Positions 23,440 through 35,577 of a stretch of DNA of 64,000 nucleotides are shown one piece after another. Both the position numbers and the translations under genes were made by a program. Origin of the DNA: Rhodocollybia butyracea (lineage: Eukaryota > Basidiomycota > Agaricomycetes > Agaricales > Omphalotaceae); assembly GCA_015501585.1 (NCBI GenBank), contig JADNRY010000049.1:248001-312000 (forward strand), in the 5' to 3' direction. Position 1 is the first letter of the stretch; the number at the start of each line of letters is the position of its first letter. Below the pieces are notes generated by a model, which was given only the letters and a program-made list of their open reading frames with translations, searched no databases and was not told where the DNA came from.

Positions 23440-24723
23440 TTGAATTTTATATCTTTTCTTGCACCCTCCAAACTTGTGTTTGATTTAAGTGTGTGTGTGT
23501 GTGTTAGACTTGTTCTTACATTCACTTTTGTGTGCACTCCAAAGTCAGCATATCACCACCAGACGAGGGCCGTGGCGCTAGGGTCTATCCTAACTTACAT
23601 CTGCTCTTGTGTCGAGCAACCATGCCAAGAACACAGATGGGTAGTTGCAACGTTTCCAATCACGTGGCGAGACTTTGCCAACTTCTTCGACACACACATG
23701 CACCTCGATACCCTCCATCTCCACCAAGTATATATTAATGAGCTGTTTTTCGCATTCGCAGCATCGGTTTCAATGCCCCTCCGTGTTCATCTTTGTGATT
23801 CCGTAGTCAATGATCCAGATTTGCGTGCCTCTCCCCCTCAACTGAACATAGTCTACACGGAACTTCGTAGTATACATTGGTTCAACAAAGACAAGGCCAT
23901 GATTGCAGCTGGCGACCTACCGGTATTCTGTCTGCTACAAAAATGCACAGAGCTGCAGAGCTTGTTACTTGATGTGGACAAGAGGATGATAAAGTTCTTC
24001 CGCGCGGAATGAGGAGCTCAATGGCCTGCCACATTAAAAAACCTGTCGATTCGACACATTCATCACTCTGTATGGCCCTATACGAAAGGGGGAACTTCGT
24101 CAACTGGATGTCAACGTCCTTCCATTAATCGACAAACTAGAGTTCTTCTCAGTCCATGAGTTTTACCCATGGCTCAAAAAAACAGATGTTCCATTGCGGC
24201 TCATGAACACACTGAGGCTGGAGCTGCCGTTGAGTGTTGCCCAGTTTCTTGCGGGTAATTCTCCAGTAAGGAGTTTGGATTTGTAACAGACATGGTACGA
24301 TTGGGAGGGAAATCTGGGGAAGTTTCCAGAGAGGCTGCCTGCTGTTGAGGAAGTGGCAGTCCGGATTCCTGACCTGAAGGACTATTGTGACGCTTTGAGG
24401 GAGTTCCTCCGGCAGGTTCCAAATGCGTCAAAGCTTGTTTTGAATTGGTCTATGGAGGACAAGATATTGGTGAATCTGCTCATTCTCCTTCATGGAGTTC
24501 TTAGTGCCACGCTAACGTTGGATGTCAGCCTGAAATAATTTGCACTTTGTTTGAAGAATGCACATCCCTTTGCATGCTGGACGTGGCACCGACCCTTACA
24601 ATACACGACAACTTGACTTCGGCGGATATACGATGGGCTTTGAACAATGTAAATTGGTCAGTGGGAACACGGAGCATGTACCTGTACCTCGATGGTATCC
24701 TCCTCTGGTCGCGTAAAGTGTAA
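23440..24723 (+). pseudogene. LRR-type (F-box-like) gene relic
   Basis: A leucine-rich repeat-like protein can be read in pieces: TWRDFANFF, LDTLHLHQVYINELFF, LQSLLLDVDKRM (up to 24012), then in other frames LKNLSIRHIHH, LRQLDVNVLPLIDKLEFF, LMNTLRLELPLS, SKLVLNWSM and, to the end, CTSLCMLDVAPTL. Stops at 24010 and 24283 and at least two frame changes break it. A (GT)7-8 microsatellite lies at about 23490. Its length and pattern match F-box/LRR families of mushrooms; no F-box is visible. Confidence 0.55.
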
Positions 24724-25561
24724 ATAGCTCTCTTTTCACAAAATTTTCTCAGAATCTGTGATCTTTCAAGTGTTCGCAAGCGACTTAGGACTTAGAGTAT
24801 ACTGTCTATATACACACATCTGTATGGATCATCAGTGTATAACGAGTTTGCCTAGGGGTGACTAAAAAAACTGATTGTTTAGCATATGTTGCTGAAGTAG
24901 TGGTAGTGGTAGTATAACCGGTGTGGTCCTACTTAGGAATCGAAGTCATTATAACACAAGTTCACAGCCTGCTACTTTTTCAACTTGGCAAGGCGTCCTT
25001 GCCACTGATCAATCAATTCATGGCTATGGCCGACTTCAGCATTTGAGCTCAGCATTTGGTGCTTCTTTTGTCACAGCTCTAGATCCAGTGTCCAGAGTAA
25101 AAAACTCGATGGACGCTTGCTAGACTCGAGCCAGTCATTTCTTTTGGACACTTTGATGACTGACATCAGCCGTGTCCGCCTCTGCCGAGGCTGTGATTTT
25201 CACATCACAACTCTAGCAGGGGACTGGTTCGAGTCTAGACACTTGCCGATCTTTTCTTTGGCATTTTTTCTCAACCATTCAGCTTGACTGCCATAACAAC
25301 TGACTACAGCCACTTGTAGGCATAAAAATCGATGCACTGGAACTGGTTGGTGCCGAATCTGAAGATGTGCGGCATCCAAGGACGGATCCTTTCCTTTCTC
25401 AGTAAATGACGAATTCTAATTCTCTGAGTCACCACTTCCATTCTCTTGCGAGCACCAACCAATCACTGCTTGGAATGGAGTACCCTGGTACGTAAGTAGG
25501 ATAAATCCAAGTATGGTCATTCATCCCTCATATAATACCTCAGTCGGAGGGTGATTGCTAC
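24724..25561. other. Non-coding stretch with a small inverted repeat
   Basis: A 17-bp inverted pair, CTAGACTCGAGCCAGTC at about 25122 and its near complement ending at about 25243, encloses about 85 bp and may be a small MITE. The GGTTCGAGTCT at its right end resembles a tRNA B box, but no cloverleaf forms. Confidence 0.4.
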
Positions 25562-26509
25562 ATGACTTCAAATGCTCCCCCCTTTTGCGTACCAAGACAT
25601 AATAGCCCTGTGGGTTCGAATGTTGCACAGAGCTCTTTGAAACATAGATGAGTCAAGAGTGCATGCACTCATTGTGGAAAAGCACGTTCAAAATGCGACG
25701 ATGCACGGCCTTGCCAGCGCTGCATCAAGTATTCACGTGCGCTCACATGCGTTGATCACAAGAAGAAAGAGCAAACAAAAGGTGTACAGCGGGGACCTTA
25801 TAAAAAACGCAATGTTGGTATGTGCGATATTACTGGGTCATTTTTCCATTGGCACATAAACTGAATATTTTTGAGGCCTTACATCCAGCGGCACTGAACA
25901 ACTCGACAACGCGGAGCCGCCAGAGCAAGTTTTTGAGAATGGATTGGAAGGATTTGATAGCCAACTCATTCCTGCCAACACGGTACCAGGCTATGGTCAA
26001 GATGCGCGTTCTTCTCCTCCACTACTCCACAACATATCGCACAGAAAACCTCGGTTCGTACACGTGTAAGCCGTTCACCGAACTAACAATAATGCTCAAT
26101 GATCACCGCAGCTCCAACAACAAAGGGGAAGAACAGACATGCGGTAACCCTGTATCACAAATATCTCCTGGGAAATATTTTGTAGAACACGCAATGAGTC
26201 CACTACACCCTATGGCAACTGAGTGCGGTTTCGGGCCTTTTCTCTCAGGTGACAAGCGTCAGGGAGGTGACCGGCCTTTGTCCCCCATAGGTTTATATCT
26301 TGATGGGTTACGATGGGAGGGTTACGCATCTCTATCCAAAGCGCAGATGGCTTCAGGTAGGTGCACATTATGCATGCATACCTTGGACTCCGAAGGTCTT
26401 TCCAGAGTGCACAGGACTACAATCTGGGAGCCCTCACCATGCTTTCCACTGGCTTCTACGCACCGCCACGATGGAGCTCGAGAAGGACGTCTCTAGTAGC
26501 AGCTCCTGA
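25562..26509 (+). CDS. Zn(II)2Cys6 transcription factor, partial model
   Basis: The DNA-binding domain is at 25664-25750: Cys residues spaced C-x2-C-x6-C-x5-C-x2-C-x8-C (CTHCGKARSKC then CQRC), followed by a basic linker ending RGPYKKR. A 58-bp intron (25818-25875, GTATGT..GAG-AG end) joins it in frame to an acidic, Pro/Ser-rich segment (SSGTEQLDNAEPPEQVF...) that stays open to about 26050. The suggested start is ATG 25562 with a donor after nine codons and acceptor CAAG at 25657; this is tentative. Later exons up to about 26509 are likely but unresolved. Fungal Zn2Cys6 proteins bind DNA in the nucleus and regulate metabolism or development; no target can be inferred here. Confidence 0.6.
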
Positions 26510-27663
26510 TTCTCTCACTTGTCACCTGGTCCGGAGGAAACATCAGTGCATATTCCCAGACCCTTGCTGGCAAAGAAGTTAGAACTCATCCTGCACATTT
26601 AGTCTATCAACAGCTGGCAAAACGGATAGTCAGATGGAACAAGGAAATTACTGAAAAACGAAGAAACTGACCTACAGATTTACTGCACTGTACATATAAC
26701 TACTTTTTGTCTACGGCAGCTCCCCACATACTGGGCCGTCCCGGTCTATGAAATTGAGAATCGGATTGATGTTTATTTCGTCGCATGATCCGACCGCGTT
26801 GAGGCCAGGTAATAGGTATATGGCTAGCTTGATACATACTTATATAGATCCTGATGATCCACAACTTGGAGCTGCAGCAGAAAGAGGAGAACAACGAATG
26901 TAATTTCCACGTGATTTCGTCTTTTGGTCATCTGATTTCTTTGTGACAACTTTGAGTACTGTCTTTCACCTAAGTAGTATTGTCTTTCACGCCTGGAAAA
27001 CACATCATGTCTGAACTTCAAGGGAATTACTAAGATTTCAAGTGGTAAGTTTTCTATTCCAATACACCTCTAATGTCAAACTGACGGAGTTCTAGATCCA
27101 GGTGAGCTGCCATTGCAAGGCTCGAATATGTGCTGCTAGCGCATTAGTGTCAAATATTCAATACCAGGAGAAAAACCCTGAGTAGCAAGACGAGCTTTCT
27201 CGGGTACCGCATTTCTGAATTCCACTTTTGGAGCCAACAACATTGACCCAGTCCAACTTCTCAACACGGTTCTAGGTACCCCTCAACCTCGATGTCTTCA
27301 ATGCCTCCTCTATAGCTTTCTCCCACAGAGGCCAGTCATGCCTAAGTTTAGCTTCAGCGAAGGTACGTGGTTCCAACGCATGGTTTCAACAGCTCAATCT
27401 CACTTGTTTCTTTCCACTCAGAAAGAAAAACCTCATCTTCAAGCATGTACGCTTCACTCTCACTTTCAAACTCTTCAGTAGGTGTAGGTAACTGAACACC
27501 TTGTGCTAGAGAATGACCGTGGCCTTGAAGGATATCGCGGACTAGCTAGTTGGGTTTGCGAGTACAACAAGTGTACTGGTTCTGGAGTATGCTTGACAGT
27601 GATTGGAGCTGGGACAGGAGAGGATTTTTGGTAGCAGGGGCTAGCAACCGGGAACCAATAACT
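26510..27663. other. About 1.1 kb without a recognisable gene
   Basis: Only short overlapping frames. The last part may hold more of the UPF1-derived copy that starts at 27664, but I could not align it. Confidence 0.35.
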
Positions 27664-28445
27664 CCAATCCCTATCTCTCCCATCTGGGCACTGCAGGCAA
27701 AACAGTCACCTCCACCCTATTCTCTACCACCTCATCAAGTACCCGGCCCAGGTCCTGGTGTGCGCGCCGTCCAACATCGTGGTGGATCAGCTCACCCAAA
27801 AGATCACAAGGCGATGGGTCTTAAGGCTTAAAGTCGGACCACTTGCTGCTAAACCCGAGAAGCACTAGACTCCAGCGTTGCGTTTTTCAGTCGACAACAA
27901 CAAGTTACAAATGGTACTCGCATAAGGGGCTACAAAAGCTGATTATGCTGAAGAATGAGTAGGAGGGCTGAGCAGTAATAATGAGAGGAAGTATAAGAGG
28001 CTGGTTATGCAGTGCAAGAACAAGATATTGGGCGCAGCGGATGTTATATATGTTGTATGTCGGCGCAGGGAATTCGGGGTTGAAGTTTAGGACGGTGCTG
28101 ATGAGCCGACATAGGCTGTGGGTTTTAACCTAACTCGTGGCCTCTCTACAAGTTCATCGAAAACCTCCATCCCTCAAGGGTATACAAAACATATTTACAA
28201 GAGCTATCTGATGTCTGTTGCGACTACCTCGGGGTATTTTGTCACCCAGATAACACGACCTGGCTATTGACGGAGACTGACGAGGGATGGGTTGAGAAGC
28301 CATGCATGACCCCTCTCGGCCTTGCTCCAAGCAAGTCATGCTTGTCGGAAACCACCAGCAGCTCGGCCCTGTCATCATGAACAAAAAGGCTGTGCGTACC
28401 GGGCTCACGCAGTCCCTCTTTGAGTGCCTCGTCATCCGCTTGTAG
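27664..28445 (+). pseudogene. UPF1: UPF1 RNA-helicase fragment
   Basis: UPF1 is the ATP-dependent helicase of nonsense-mediated mRNA decay. Landmarks of its superfamily-1 core are readable in order, in shifting frames: a damaged Walker A (GTAGKTVTS), YHLIKYPAQVLVCAPSN at about 27735, VVDQLTQKI, LSSNNERKYK near 27980, VGAGNSGLKFRTVLMS (normally ending in the DEAD-like box) near 28065-28115, then [14 protein letters not shown] and [16 protein letters not shown] near 28335-28430, ending in TAG 28443-28445. About 150 bp of unrelated sequence sits between the last two blocks, and there are several stops and frameshifts. It lacks the N-terminal zinc domain and the C-terminal helicase lobe. Its GC content is higher than its surroundings. 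It is a truncated gene duplicate. Confidence 0.75.
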
Positions 28446-28614
28446 GTCCACTGGAGTCTCGACGTTCAGCGCTCAGCAATGGTGCTGCCGCTACAAATGA
28501 CTGTCGGGAACGTGGATGTTTCTTCTGGTCACCAGATCTCAAACTCAAATGATGTTGGGCCTGCACGCCGATGAATCTTTATTTCTCTGTCCCCGGGAAT
28601 TGTATCATATCTCT

Positions 28615-31600
28615 TTATGGGAAAATCCGCATTAGTGTGACATCATCCGGGAGTTTTGTGAGCTTAACATGAGTGTCCATAGGTGAATGGACAGGGTTGC
28701 AATCTGTCATCCCAAATTGTTCTAGGATCCGGGTGAGGTACTGTGTTTGTGTGATAATGATAGAGGTAGAATTTCGATGAATTTCCATACCCAATAGTTG
28801 GCGTAATTCACCTAGTTTCTGGATGGAGAACCAAGGGGGCCCACGGGATGCGGGCCGGTACACTCCGGGGGTCGGTCGGTTCATCCTTTATATCCACTAA
28901 AAAAATTTTGATACTCAATATTTCTTAAGCTCCTAGAGGCTTTGAAACGCCTATCTAGTCCAAGAATCTACATAATAACCTTGCTCAAGCACTTTCTGCG
29001 CTTCTACCTGTACTAGGTACCTTTATTTCCTTCAAATTTCCTTTTTTGCCCAGCAATCAGTAGTTTTGACACTCAGTTGTAGTAGTTACTAGCCTTGAGC
29101 TTATATAACTTTGATTTGACTTTGATAATGCATCAGGAAAAAGTTCCTATGGCCCAGGCAACCATAGATTGGCCCAAGATGGCCTTAGTGTAACCAGGGG
29201 CCCCAGTGCACCCCAAGACCACAGGTACTTCCAGGGTGCCAGGGTCTACCCCCCAAATCCTAGGGAGCCTTAGATTAAATTGGAGATCCCTGAATGTCCC
29301 TGAATGCCCCTGAGCTTTCCTGGGGCTCAGTGTGTAAATTTCTGTAAAGGCATCTATTGGAGGCTATACTAGTAACTATGTTGGAGCCACGATGGCACAA
29401 TACATGGCTGCTGCCACCCGCCACAATTTGATGAGCCTAACCAGATCCAGATGCAAAGCAGTCTGGATAGTGTTGAGCTTCAATGTACATGTCTACATAC
29501 AAAACTCATCATATTATCTAAGTATCTCTACAGTATATAATCTAGATTCTATGTACTCATACTGAGACAAATAGAGATCTCTTTCTGCCCAACTATCACC
29601 ACTACTCAGTCAGCACCTCACACCTCAGAGGTACCTCCCAGAGACGTGTAGGGACTGGCAAAATCTCGAGTAGATCCCCGTCAAACTCGATTCTTCAATT
29701 CGAGTGCAAACTCAATTGAATTATCACAATAGTGAGTACTCTACTGACTATCAACTTTCAAGTACATGGATTTTTAACTTGCTTGATGAGATGTGCGGAC
29801 TTCAATGAATTTGTAATGCAGTACGTGGGTGAGACATACTTAAACGTGATCGGATCATGTGAAAAATTTCCTTATATGGAATGTATGACGTCACTTGGTC
29901 AGTCGGTTCAGCCTCCAAGCCTGTTAAAAAATTTCTCGACCCAGTGTAATAAAAAAAATTCTTCGTGCCCCCTTGTGGAGAACTCAGAGGAGAGTTCAGA
30001 TTCTATCTCTGACATGAGTTTGTCACTGGATGTGAAGATAGACATATCATCCACATGTACTGCAATGATGATGATTCCTTCATCAGATCTCCGTATGTAG
30101 ACACACTGGTCTGACAGGAGATGGGTGAAGTTGAGTTTCTTGAAGCTTGAGTCAAGGGTTAAATTCCAAACCCTGCCAGCTTGCTTCAAGCCATAAAGTG
30201 ACCTTTTGAGTTTACATAGTACTCGAGTTGTTCCATCTGCGTAGCCCTCAGGCTGTAGCATATATATGTCTTCATTGAGTTTACCATTGAGGTAAGCTCC
30301 ACTGACATCCACCACATGACGATGAGCAGTCTGACAGTCTCCATGCGCACTACTGGCGCGAAGGTTTCATCATAATCAATGCCTGGGATTTGAGAAAATC
30401 CTTTGGCGACTAGGCGGGCCTTGTATCGAGTGATATTCCCTTTATCATCACGCTTGACTCGAAATACCCATTTGTTTGCAATAGGAGTTCTGTCTGGTGG
30501 ACATGATGTGAGCTTGTAAGTATCAAGCTGATTGAGTTGTGTAATTTCGGCATCCATTGCCTCCTTCTACTTTGGCCAATCTGGGCGCAACTTTGCCTCA
30601 GCAATAGTGAGCGGTTCATTAGCCAATGGATCTTGCATTGCAGCAAAGGCAAATGCTGCAGTGTCTGGCTCTGAGTTAGGGTCAATGGTAGGTACCCTAG
30701 TCTTCCATGCATCTGGCTTCTGAGGTGAGCGTGAATCTGGATTGTGCAAGAGCCTGTAATTGATAGGAGTGGATTTAGCAGATCTGGGAATAGAGGATCT
30801 GAGTGGAGGTGCTGCTCGTGTTGGTGAGCGATTCTTCAGGTAGACAGCATAAGCTACTGCCTCTGGCCACAAAAATAGTGGTAACAAGCATAGCGCGTGC
30901 ATGCTCTATGATGGTACGGTTGAGCCTTTCTGCAACTCCATTTTGTTGGGGTGAGTGTGCAGCGGTGTATTCACAGCGGATACCTTGTGATGAAAGGTAT
31001 TGTTTGACTTTGCCTGAAATATATTCCCCACCATTGTCAAAGCTTTACAGTGTTTGCCAGTTTGGGTGAATATGTAGGCAACATAATGTTTGATCTTGTC
31101 CTCCACCTTGGATTTCTGTTTCATAAAGTAGATTACTGTACGGCGGGATGCGCCATCAGTAAATGACACGAAGTATTTTTTTTCTTGATTGATACCAGTG
31201 GTACGTGCAGGTCCCCAAACATCAGTGAAAGTCGTTTCACCAATTTCTGTGTATTTCCTTTTGGCTTCAGGAGGAAATGGTGGCACATGCTGCTTGGCAC
31301 GTGTGCAGGCTTCACACTCAAAGGTAAGTGGGCTGTCATGGTCAACAACCATGCCAGTGACCATTCCTTTGTCCTTGAGTAATTTGACTGACTTTGGTGT
31401 GATGTGACCAAAGGCTTTGTGCTATTCCTTCCAGGATCGAGCAGCAAGCTGTGAGGGGAATGCAAGAGTGGGTGTGGGTGCCAAAGAGGTAGGCTTGGAG
31501 GGAGGAGACCTGGTTGGTGATTTACTACTAGGTGATGACCTAGTCGTGCTGTGAGTGACTGTAATGGCAAATAGTTTGCCAATGCGCTTCCCACGGATTA

Positions 31601-32813
31601 TTTCGTGTGGTGAAGGTCCTGGGGTGTAATCAGATGCATGTTGATCTGTAAATTTGACTGTGAAACCAGCTTGGGTAATGCATCCAGCACTGATTAGATT
31701 GAAAGGTGCCTCAGGCACATGCAAAGCATTCTTCAATGTAATATTGAAGGCATGTTTGCCCAGGTGGCTGGCAATGGTTGCCGAGCCTTGTCCAATGACT
31801 GGTGTACTGCCAAACCCTTTGACAGTGTGACCAGGTGTTTCAACATAAGCAGAAAAGTATGATTTATTGCGAATGATGTGCTTGGTACAGGCAGAGTCTA
31901 TCAACCATGTATCAGGAGGTAAATCTTTATCTCCTGAGTATTGACTCATGAATGCAAAATTAGAGTCGGAATTGATAGCGGGTGACTCTTCCTGTGTGAC
32001 GTGAGCACGGTTTGGGTTCTGGGAGCGGTTCCGCAAGGAACGCTGGTAGTTCTGCTTCTTCTGCTGTGGCGTGTATGTTTTTCCGGCGGCGGCATCGCGG
32101 CATCCATTCTGGAAGTGCCCGATCCGGCCGCAATTATGACAGCCTTGATTTGATGGAGATGTAGTGCCGTGAGTCTGCCGTTTGAATCTGTTGGCGGCAA
32201 GCGCAACATCATCAGAGTTCGGCTTGGCATGCTGTGTGCGGGATTGTTCTAAAATCCGCGCCACGAGCTTGTTGGAGTCGGAGAGGGAAGAGGTGTCAAT
32301 TCCCTGAATAAAATTGTTCCATGAGTCCGGCAGTGACGTGAGCAATGTAATAGAAAATTCATCATCAGTCAATTTTGAATTGAGACTGGCGAGTTCTTTT
32401 CTATATCGGGTCATGGTTTTAATATGCTCCGAAATATCTTCTCCATCCTGGCATTGTGCACGGAATAGCTTTCGTCGAGCTATTACAATGCCGATTGGTC
32501 CTTGGGGCTGGTACATATTGTCTAAAGTGCTCCATGCACTGTGTGATATCCCGGCATCAGAAATATATACAAGCGGGTCGTCGCCAACCCTGAGTCGGAT
32601 GGCGGAAAGTGCTTGTCGGTCCTTCTTGGCCCAAGCTAAGACTGTGGGGTCTGAGTCAAATGCATTTGGTTTAGTGGCCGTGCCGAGGGCATAATCCTCG
32701 AGGCCTTAATCCGTGAGTATGTCGAGCATTTTAATTTTCCAGGTGGAGTAATTTTCGACACCTGTCAAATGCTGAATACGGTACGCGCTGCTGGCGACTG
32801 ATGAGTCTGACAT
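28615..32813 (-). pseudogene. Copia gag-pol remnant of element A
   Basis: The start is ATG 32813. Gag continues through an in-frame TAA near 32706 and ends with a CCHC knuckle (CHNCGRIGHFQNGC, about 32100-32140). Protease reads DTWLIDSACTKHII (about 31890). Integrase shows TFTDVWGP (D1), a damaged second D in FDNGGEY, and PQQNGVAERLNRT with the catalytic Glu near 30940. Reverse transcriptase begins WVFRVKRDDKGN, KARLVAKGFSQ, and has AVHVDDM as the YVDD-equivalent box near 30065. The frame is then cut by the nested element and resumes at 28823 with LGELRQLLGMEI and FGMTDCNPVHSPMD. At least five disruptions make it non-functional. Confidence 0.85.
28832..29975. mobile_element. hAT-like non-autonomous element nested in copia A, 1144 bp
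   Basis: Terminal inverted repeats are CAAGGGGGC(C)CACG. Perfect 8-bp duplications TGGAGAAC flank it at 28824-28831 and 29976-29983. Removing the element and one duplication restores the copia reverse-transcriptase frame (..SSEFS joined to IQKLGELRQLL..), which proves the boundaries. The interior has no transposase frame. Confidence 0.9.
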
Positions 32814-32900
32814 GTTTTATGTAGACTTGTTGATAAAACGAGATTAGAAGGACGAGAGCGATAAGGAGCCGAGAATATGTGTGTGAGAGATCAGTCGGGG

Positions 32901-32915
32901 CCGGGGCCCATAACC
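32901..32915 (-). promoter_or_regulatory. Primer-binding site of copia A
   Basis: Reverse-strand GGTTATGGGCCCCGG directly follows the 5' LTR. It is complementary to the anticodon region of fungal initiator tRNA-Met (GGGCCCATAACC), the half-tRNA priming known for copia elements. The same site occurs in element B. Confidence 0.8.
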
Positions 32916-33116
32916 TATTGTGGTACTAGGCTATGAAAGTAGAGAATATTATTATTATTAATGCGCTCCTCAAGAGAGCTTATATACCTGAGTACAATGT
33001 ATCTAGAATGTTCTACATACTTCGAGTACTACTTACAAAGATAGAGGATATGATGAGTAAGCAAGTACGGAACATGAGAGTATGATCCGGAAGTATGATG
33101 TCATCGATCCGCAACA
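32916..33116 (-). repeat. 5' LTR of copia A, 201 bp
   Basis: On the reverse strand it starts TGTTGCGGATCGATGACATC, has a TATATAAGC box mid-way, an (ATT)n run, and ends CCACAATA against the primer-binding site. The end is not canonical CA and no partner LTR remains. Confidence 0.7.
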
Positions 33117-34582
33117 TATATCACATTGACACCTTAAAGATCATGCTAATAATCATTTGTAGAATCAATGATATGCTGTTCAATTGGGTTGGCATAGGGC
33201 TTGCATAGGGCCATGATTCCAGCCTTGTTCCAGCTTTTCCAGCTGAATCCCTGGCTGAATAAGCTTGATAGATATATATGTTGAGATGAATAAGTTCAAT
33301 AGAACTGATCCTCAAGCCCAAAGGAACAAATCACAAACGAATCATTCAAGTCCACCTGAAGCCTGAAGCCTGATGATGCAGTGTTGAAGGAAGACAAACT
33401 AGCTCAAGGAACTATTAACCTTCCATCTGATGAAGGCAATGCATTTCCACCTGTGACGAGTCCAAAGAGCTTAGCGCAGGCTGTCAGGCGCTCACAAGGC
33501 GCTCAAAGAACCGGTAACATTTAACTACGGTCACCCGTAGTATGTACTATCAAGGCTTGCACACTTATCATCTTTTGCACAGCCGTACCATGTATGGCCC
33601 ATGGGTATGCCCTACTAAATTCTAAAAACTTCTCATTCTATGGAGGAATAGATAGTAATAGATTTACATAATTAAAACAGGTCCCCGAGGTCCATATCCC
33701 AATTTGGCTCCATCAGTTCGGCTATGTCAAAATTCATGATCCGACGTGGCAGGCCCTTCTTCCTTTCCATACAGAAGTGAGGGGCAGCACTTGAAGTTTG
33801 TCCCAGGTGCAAACAGTTTGACCTCAGCACTTTGTGTCTAATGTGTTTCAAATATTTCTGTTCCGATTCTTGTGAGCAATAGGCTTTGATGGGATAGAAG
33901 TCGATAACTCTATCTGAGGGATTTACGGGGGCGCGGAAACGGGGGGCGCAAACCATCCCTCTATTGGAAGTACAGTAGTCAATATAAATAGTAAAGTAAT
34001 AACAAATACAGTAAGACACGGGGTGGCGGGTATCATGCCGGTGGTGCTACTTGAGCCCGAAACAACCGTCGTCGGACCGGCGGTCCGTTCTCAACAATTC
34101 TTTCCCGATTCTTATTCCGACGGCCCCGATACTTCCAAATAGTGATAGTGATGCTATTTCAGCGCTAGTACATACTACAAGGTAACTACGTACTGGAACG
34201 TGCCACTATTGAAAGTAGACAGCAAAAAAACTTACCTTGTACACCACGTATCTGTAAAATCAACATCAGTACTGGTCGGTGATGTGAAAAACAAAACCAA
34301 CGGACTTGAGGGCTCTTGAGTGTTCTTGAATAAAGCGGCTTGTTGAACTTGAGGAAAGTGAGGCGAGCACAATCTTTAGGCCCTATTCATTTTTTTGAAG
34401 CGTTGAAGGTTGAGGATAGGCTCTTGAGGATGCCAAAAGTTTTGTACTTGTCTCAATATTGATTGCATTGCAGCTTGAGCATGTTGAATAAAACTTGAGA
34501 GATTTCTGAACAACTTTGACTGAATAAATCTTGACCAGATGAATGCAGTTTGAAGGCGACGAAGTGGTTGAAGTTGAACCAA
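33117..34582. other. Non-coding stretch with a weak reverse-strand frame
   Basis: An open frame at 34019-33672 (115 codons, ending RRIMNFDIAELMEPNWDMDLGDLF in part) has no identifiable domain. It might belong with the exon at 34852-34583, but no consistent splicing was found. Confidence 0.3.
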
Positions 34583-34852
34583 TTACTCAATCACGTGCAA
34601 AAGGGATCCGTATTTGCCTCCGTCTTGCACCGCGAAAGCGATTCCACGAAGGTCTGAAGTAGTCTCAATATGAATGGCTGGATCAGGAACGTTAACAGAG
34701 TGAGAACTTATGCGTTTACGTATTTCCATCTTTGCAGCATGCCTGGGTGAAGTAGCATGGCACCGGGCATTGTCGACTTGCAGATTATCAACCCGGCAGG
34801 ATTTGTACTGAACGCGCCTTTGCTGGAATTTCTTGTTGAAGAATCCATACAG
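34583..34852 (-). CDS. Unrecognised terminal exon, 89 codons
   Basis: After a TTTAG acceptor at 34853-34854 a frame of 89 codons runs to TAA (LYGFFNKKFQQRRVQYKSC..., FAVQDGGKYGSLLHV). The composition is protein-like with an even mix of charged residues, and no shadow frame is equally long. Upstream exons between 34860 and 35060 could not be assigned. Family unknown. Confidence 0.35.
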   Translation of the reverse strand: MYGFFNKKFQQRRVQYKSCRVDNLQVDNARCHATSPRHAAKMEIRKRISSHSVNVPDPAIHIETTSDLRGIAFAVQDGGKYGSLLHVIE

Positions 34853-34860
34853 CTAAATAA

Positions 34861-35577
34861 ATCCCTGTCAGCTTGGCTATATCTTGATTAAAAGAATTAA
34901 AGACATGCATTTCTTCGAAACCCTGCGGCTTTGAGACTCGGTGTTACATCACGTCCTAGTAATTTGGACGAGTTTAACTTTAGCGCTTCAGCTCAGGTTG
35001 GTGCAAGGTGCAATCAGCATATCGTTGAGGCGTAAAAGTAAATAAAATTGCATTCTGGGACTATGTAGGGCGTTTCAAACGTAGTTGGAAATTTATGAAG
35101 TTTGGGCTAAAAGAAAATTGGGCCCGGGCACTGTGGGTATCGGAAGAACCCAAGTGCATCCGAGCGTCTGGCCATGTAGCGGAAGATGTGCGATTTGAAA
35201 TATGATTTCTACGGGTAACCATACCCACACCGAAACCATGGGAAATTGCCCAAATAAATTCTGGCCCGGGAAGTGTCAATGGAGATCCCTACATGATCCA
35301 CACAGATACGTGCTGATCATGCCGAGTCCCCTACTCGAGATATGCGCCCCCTTCCTACCTCGTCAGGTTGCTCAGTCACCAGACCAGGGGATCTATACGG
35401 CATGACTCCAGTGCAGAGCCCTAATTTGGTCGCTGCTTACTTATACCACTGGGTTCAGGCAACAAGGGTTAATTGTACAAAATGACATAAACTTCGTATT
35501 TCAAATGTGGTATTTCAGCTTCCTTTTCTTAGTAATTTGGATCTCCCATTCATTTGGCAGTGATACAGCGTAATTGG
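34861..35577. other. Intergenic stretch
   Basis: No supported gene. It holds the 3' side of the beta-trefoil gene and small overlapping frames only. Confidence 0.3.

Larger units (their letters stand above)
28615..33116 (-). mobile_element. Ty1/copia retrotransposon A, degenerate, reverse orientation
   Basis: The order on the reverse strand is 5' LTR (33116-32916), primer site, gag (from 32813), protease, integrase, then reverse transcriptase, the copia arrangement. The element is truncated at about 28,640 inside the reverse transcriptase, so RNase H and the 3' LTR are missing. A hAT-like element (28832-29975) is nested in the reverse transcriptase. Stops and frameshifts occur in most domains. 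Confidence 0.9.

Noticed and set aside
25220..25630. GGTTCGAGTCT and GGTTCGAATGT as tRNA B boxes
   Set aside because: No A box at the right distance and no acceptor or anticodon stems can be formed.
28154..28435. Reverse-strand frame of 93 codons
   Set aside because: Antisense shadow of the UPF1-derived sequence on the forward strand.
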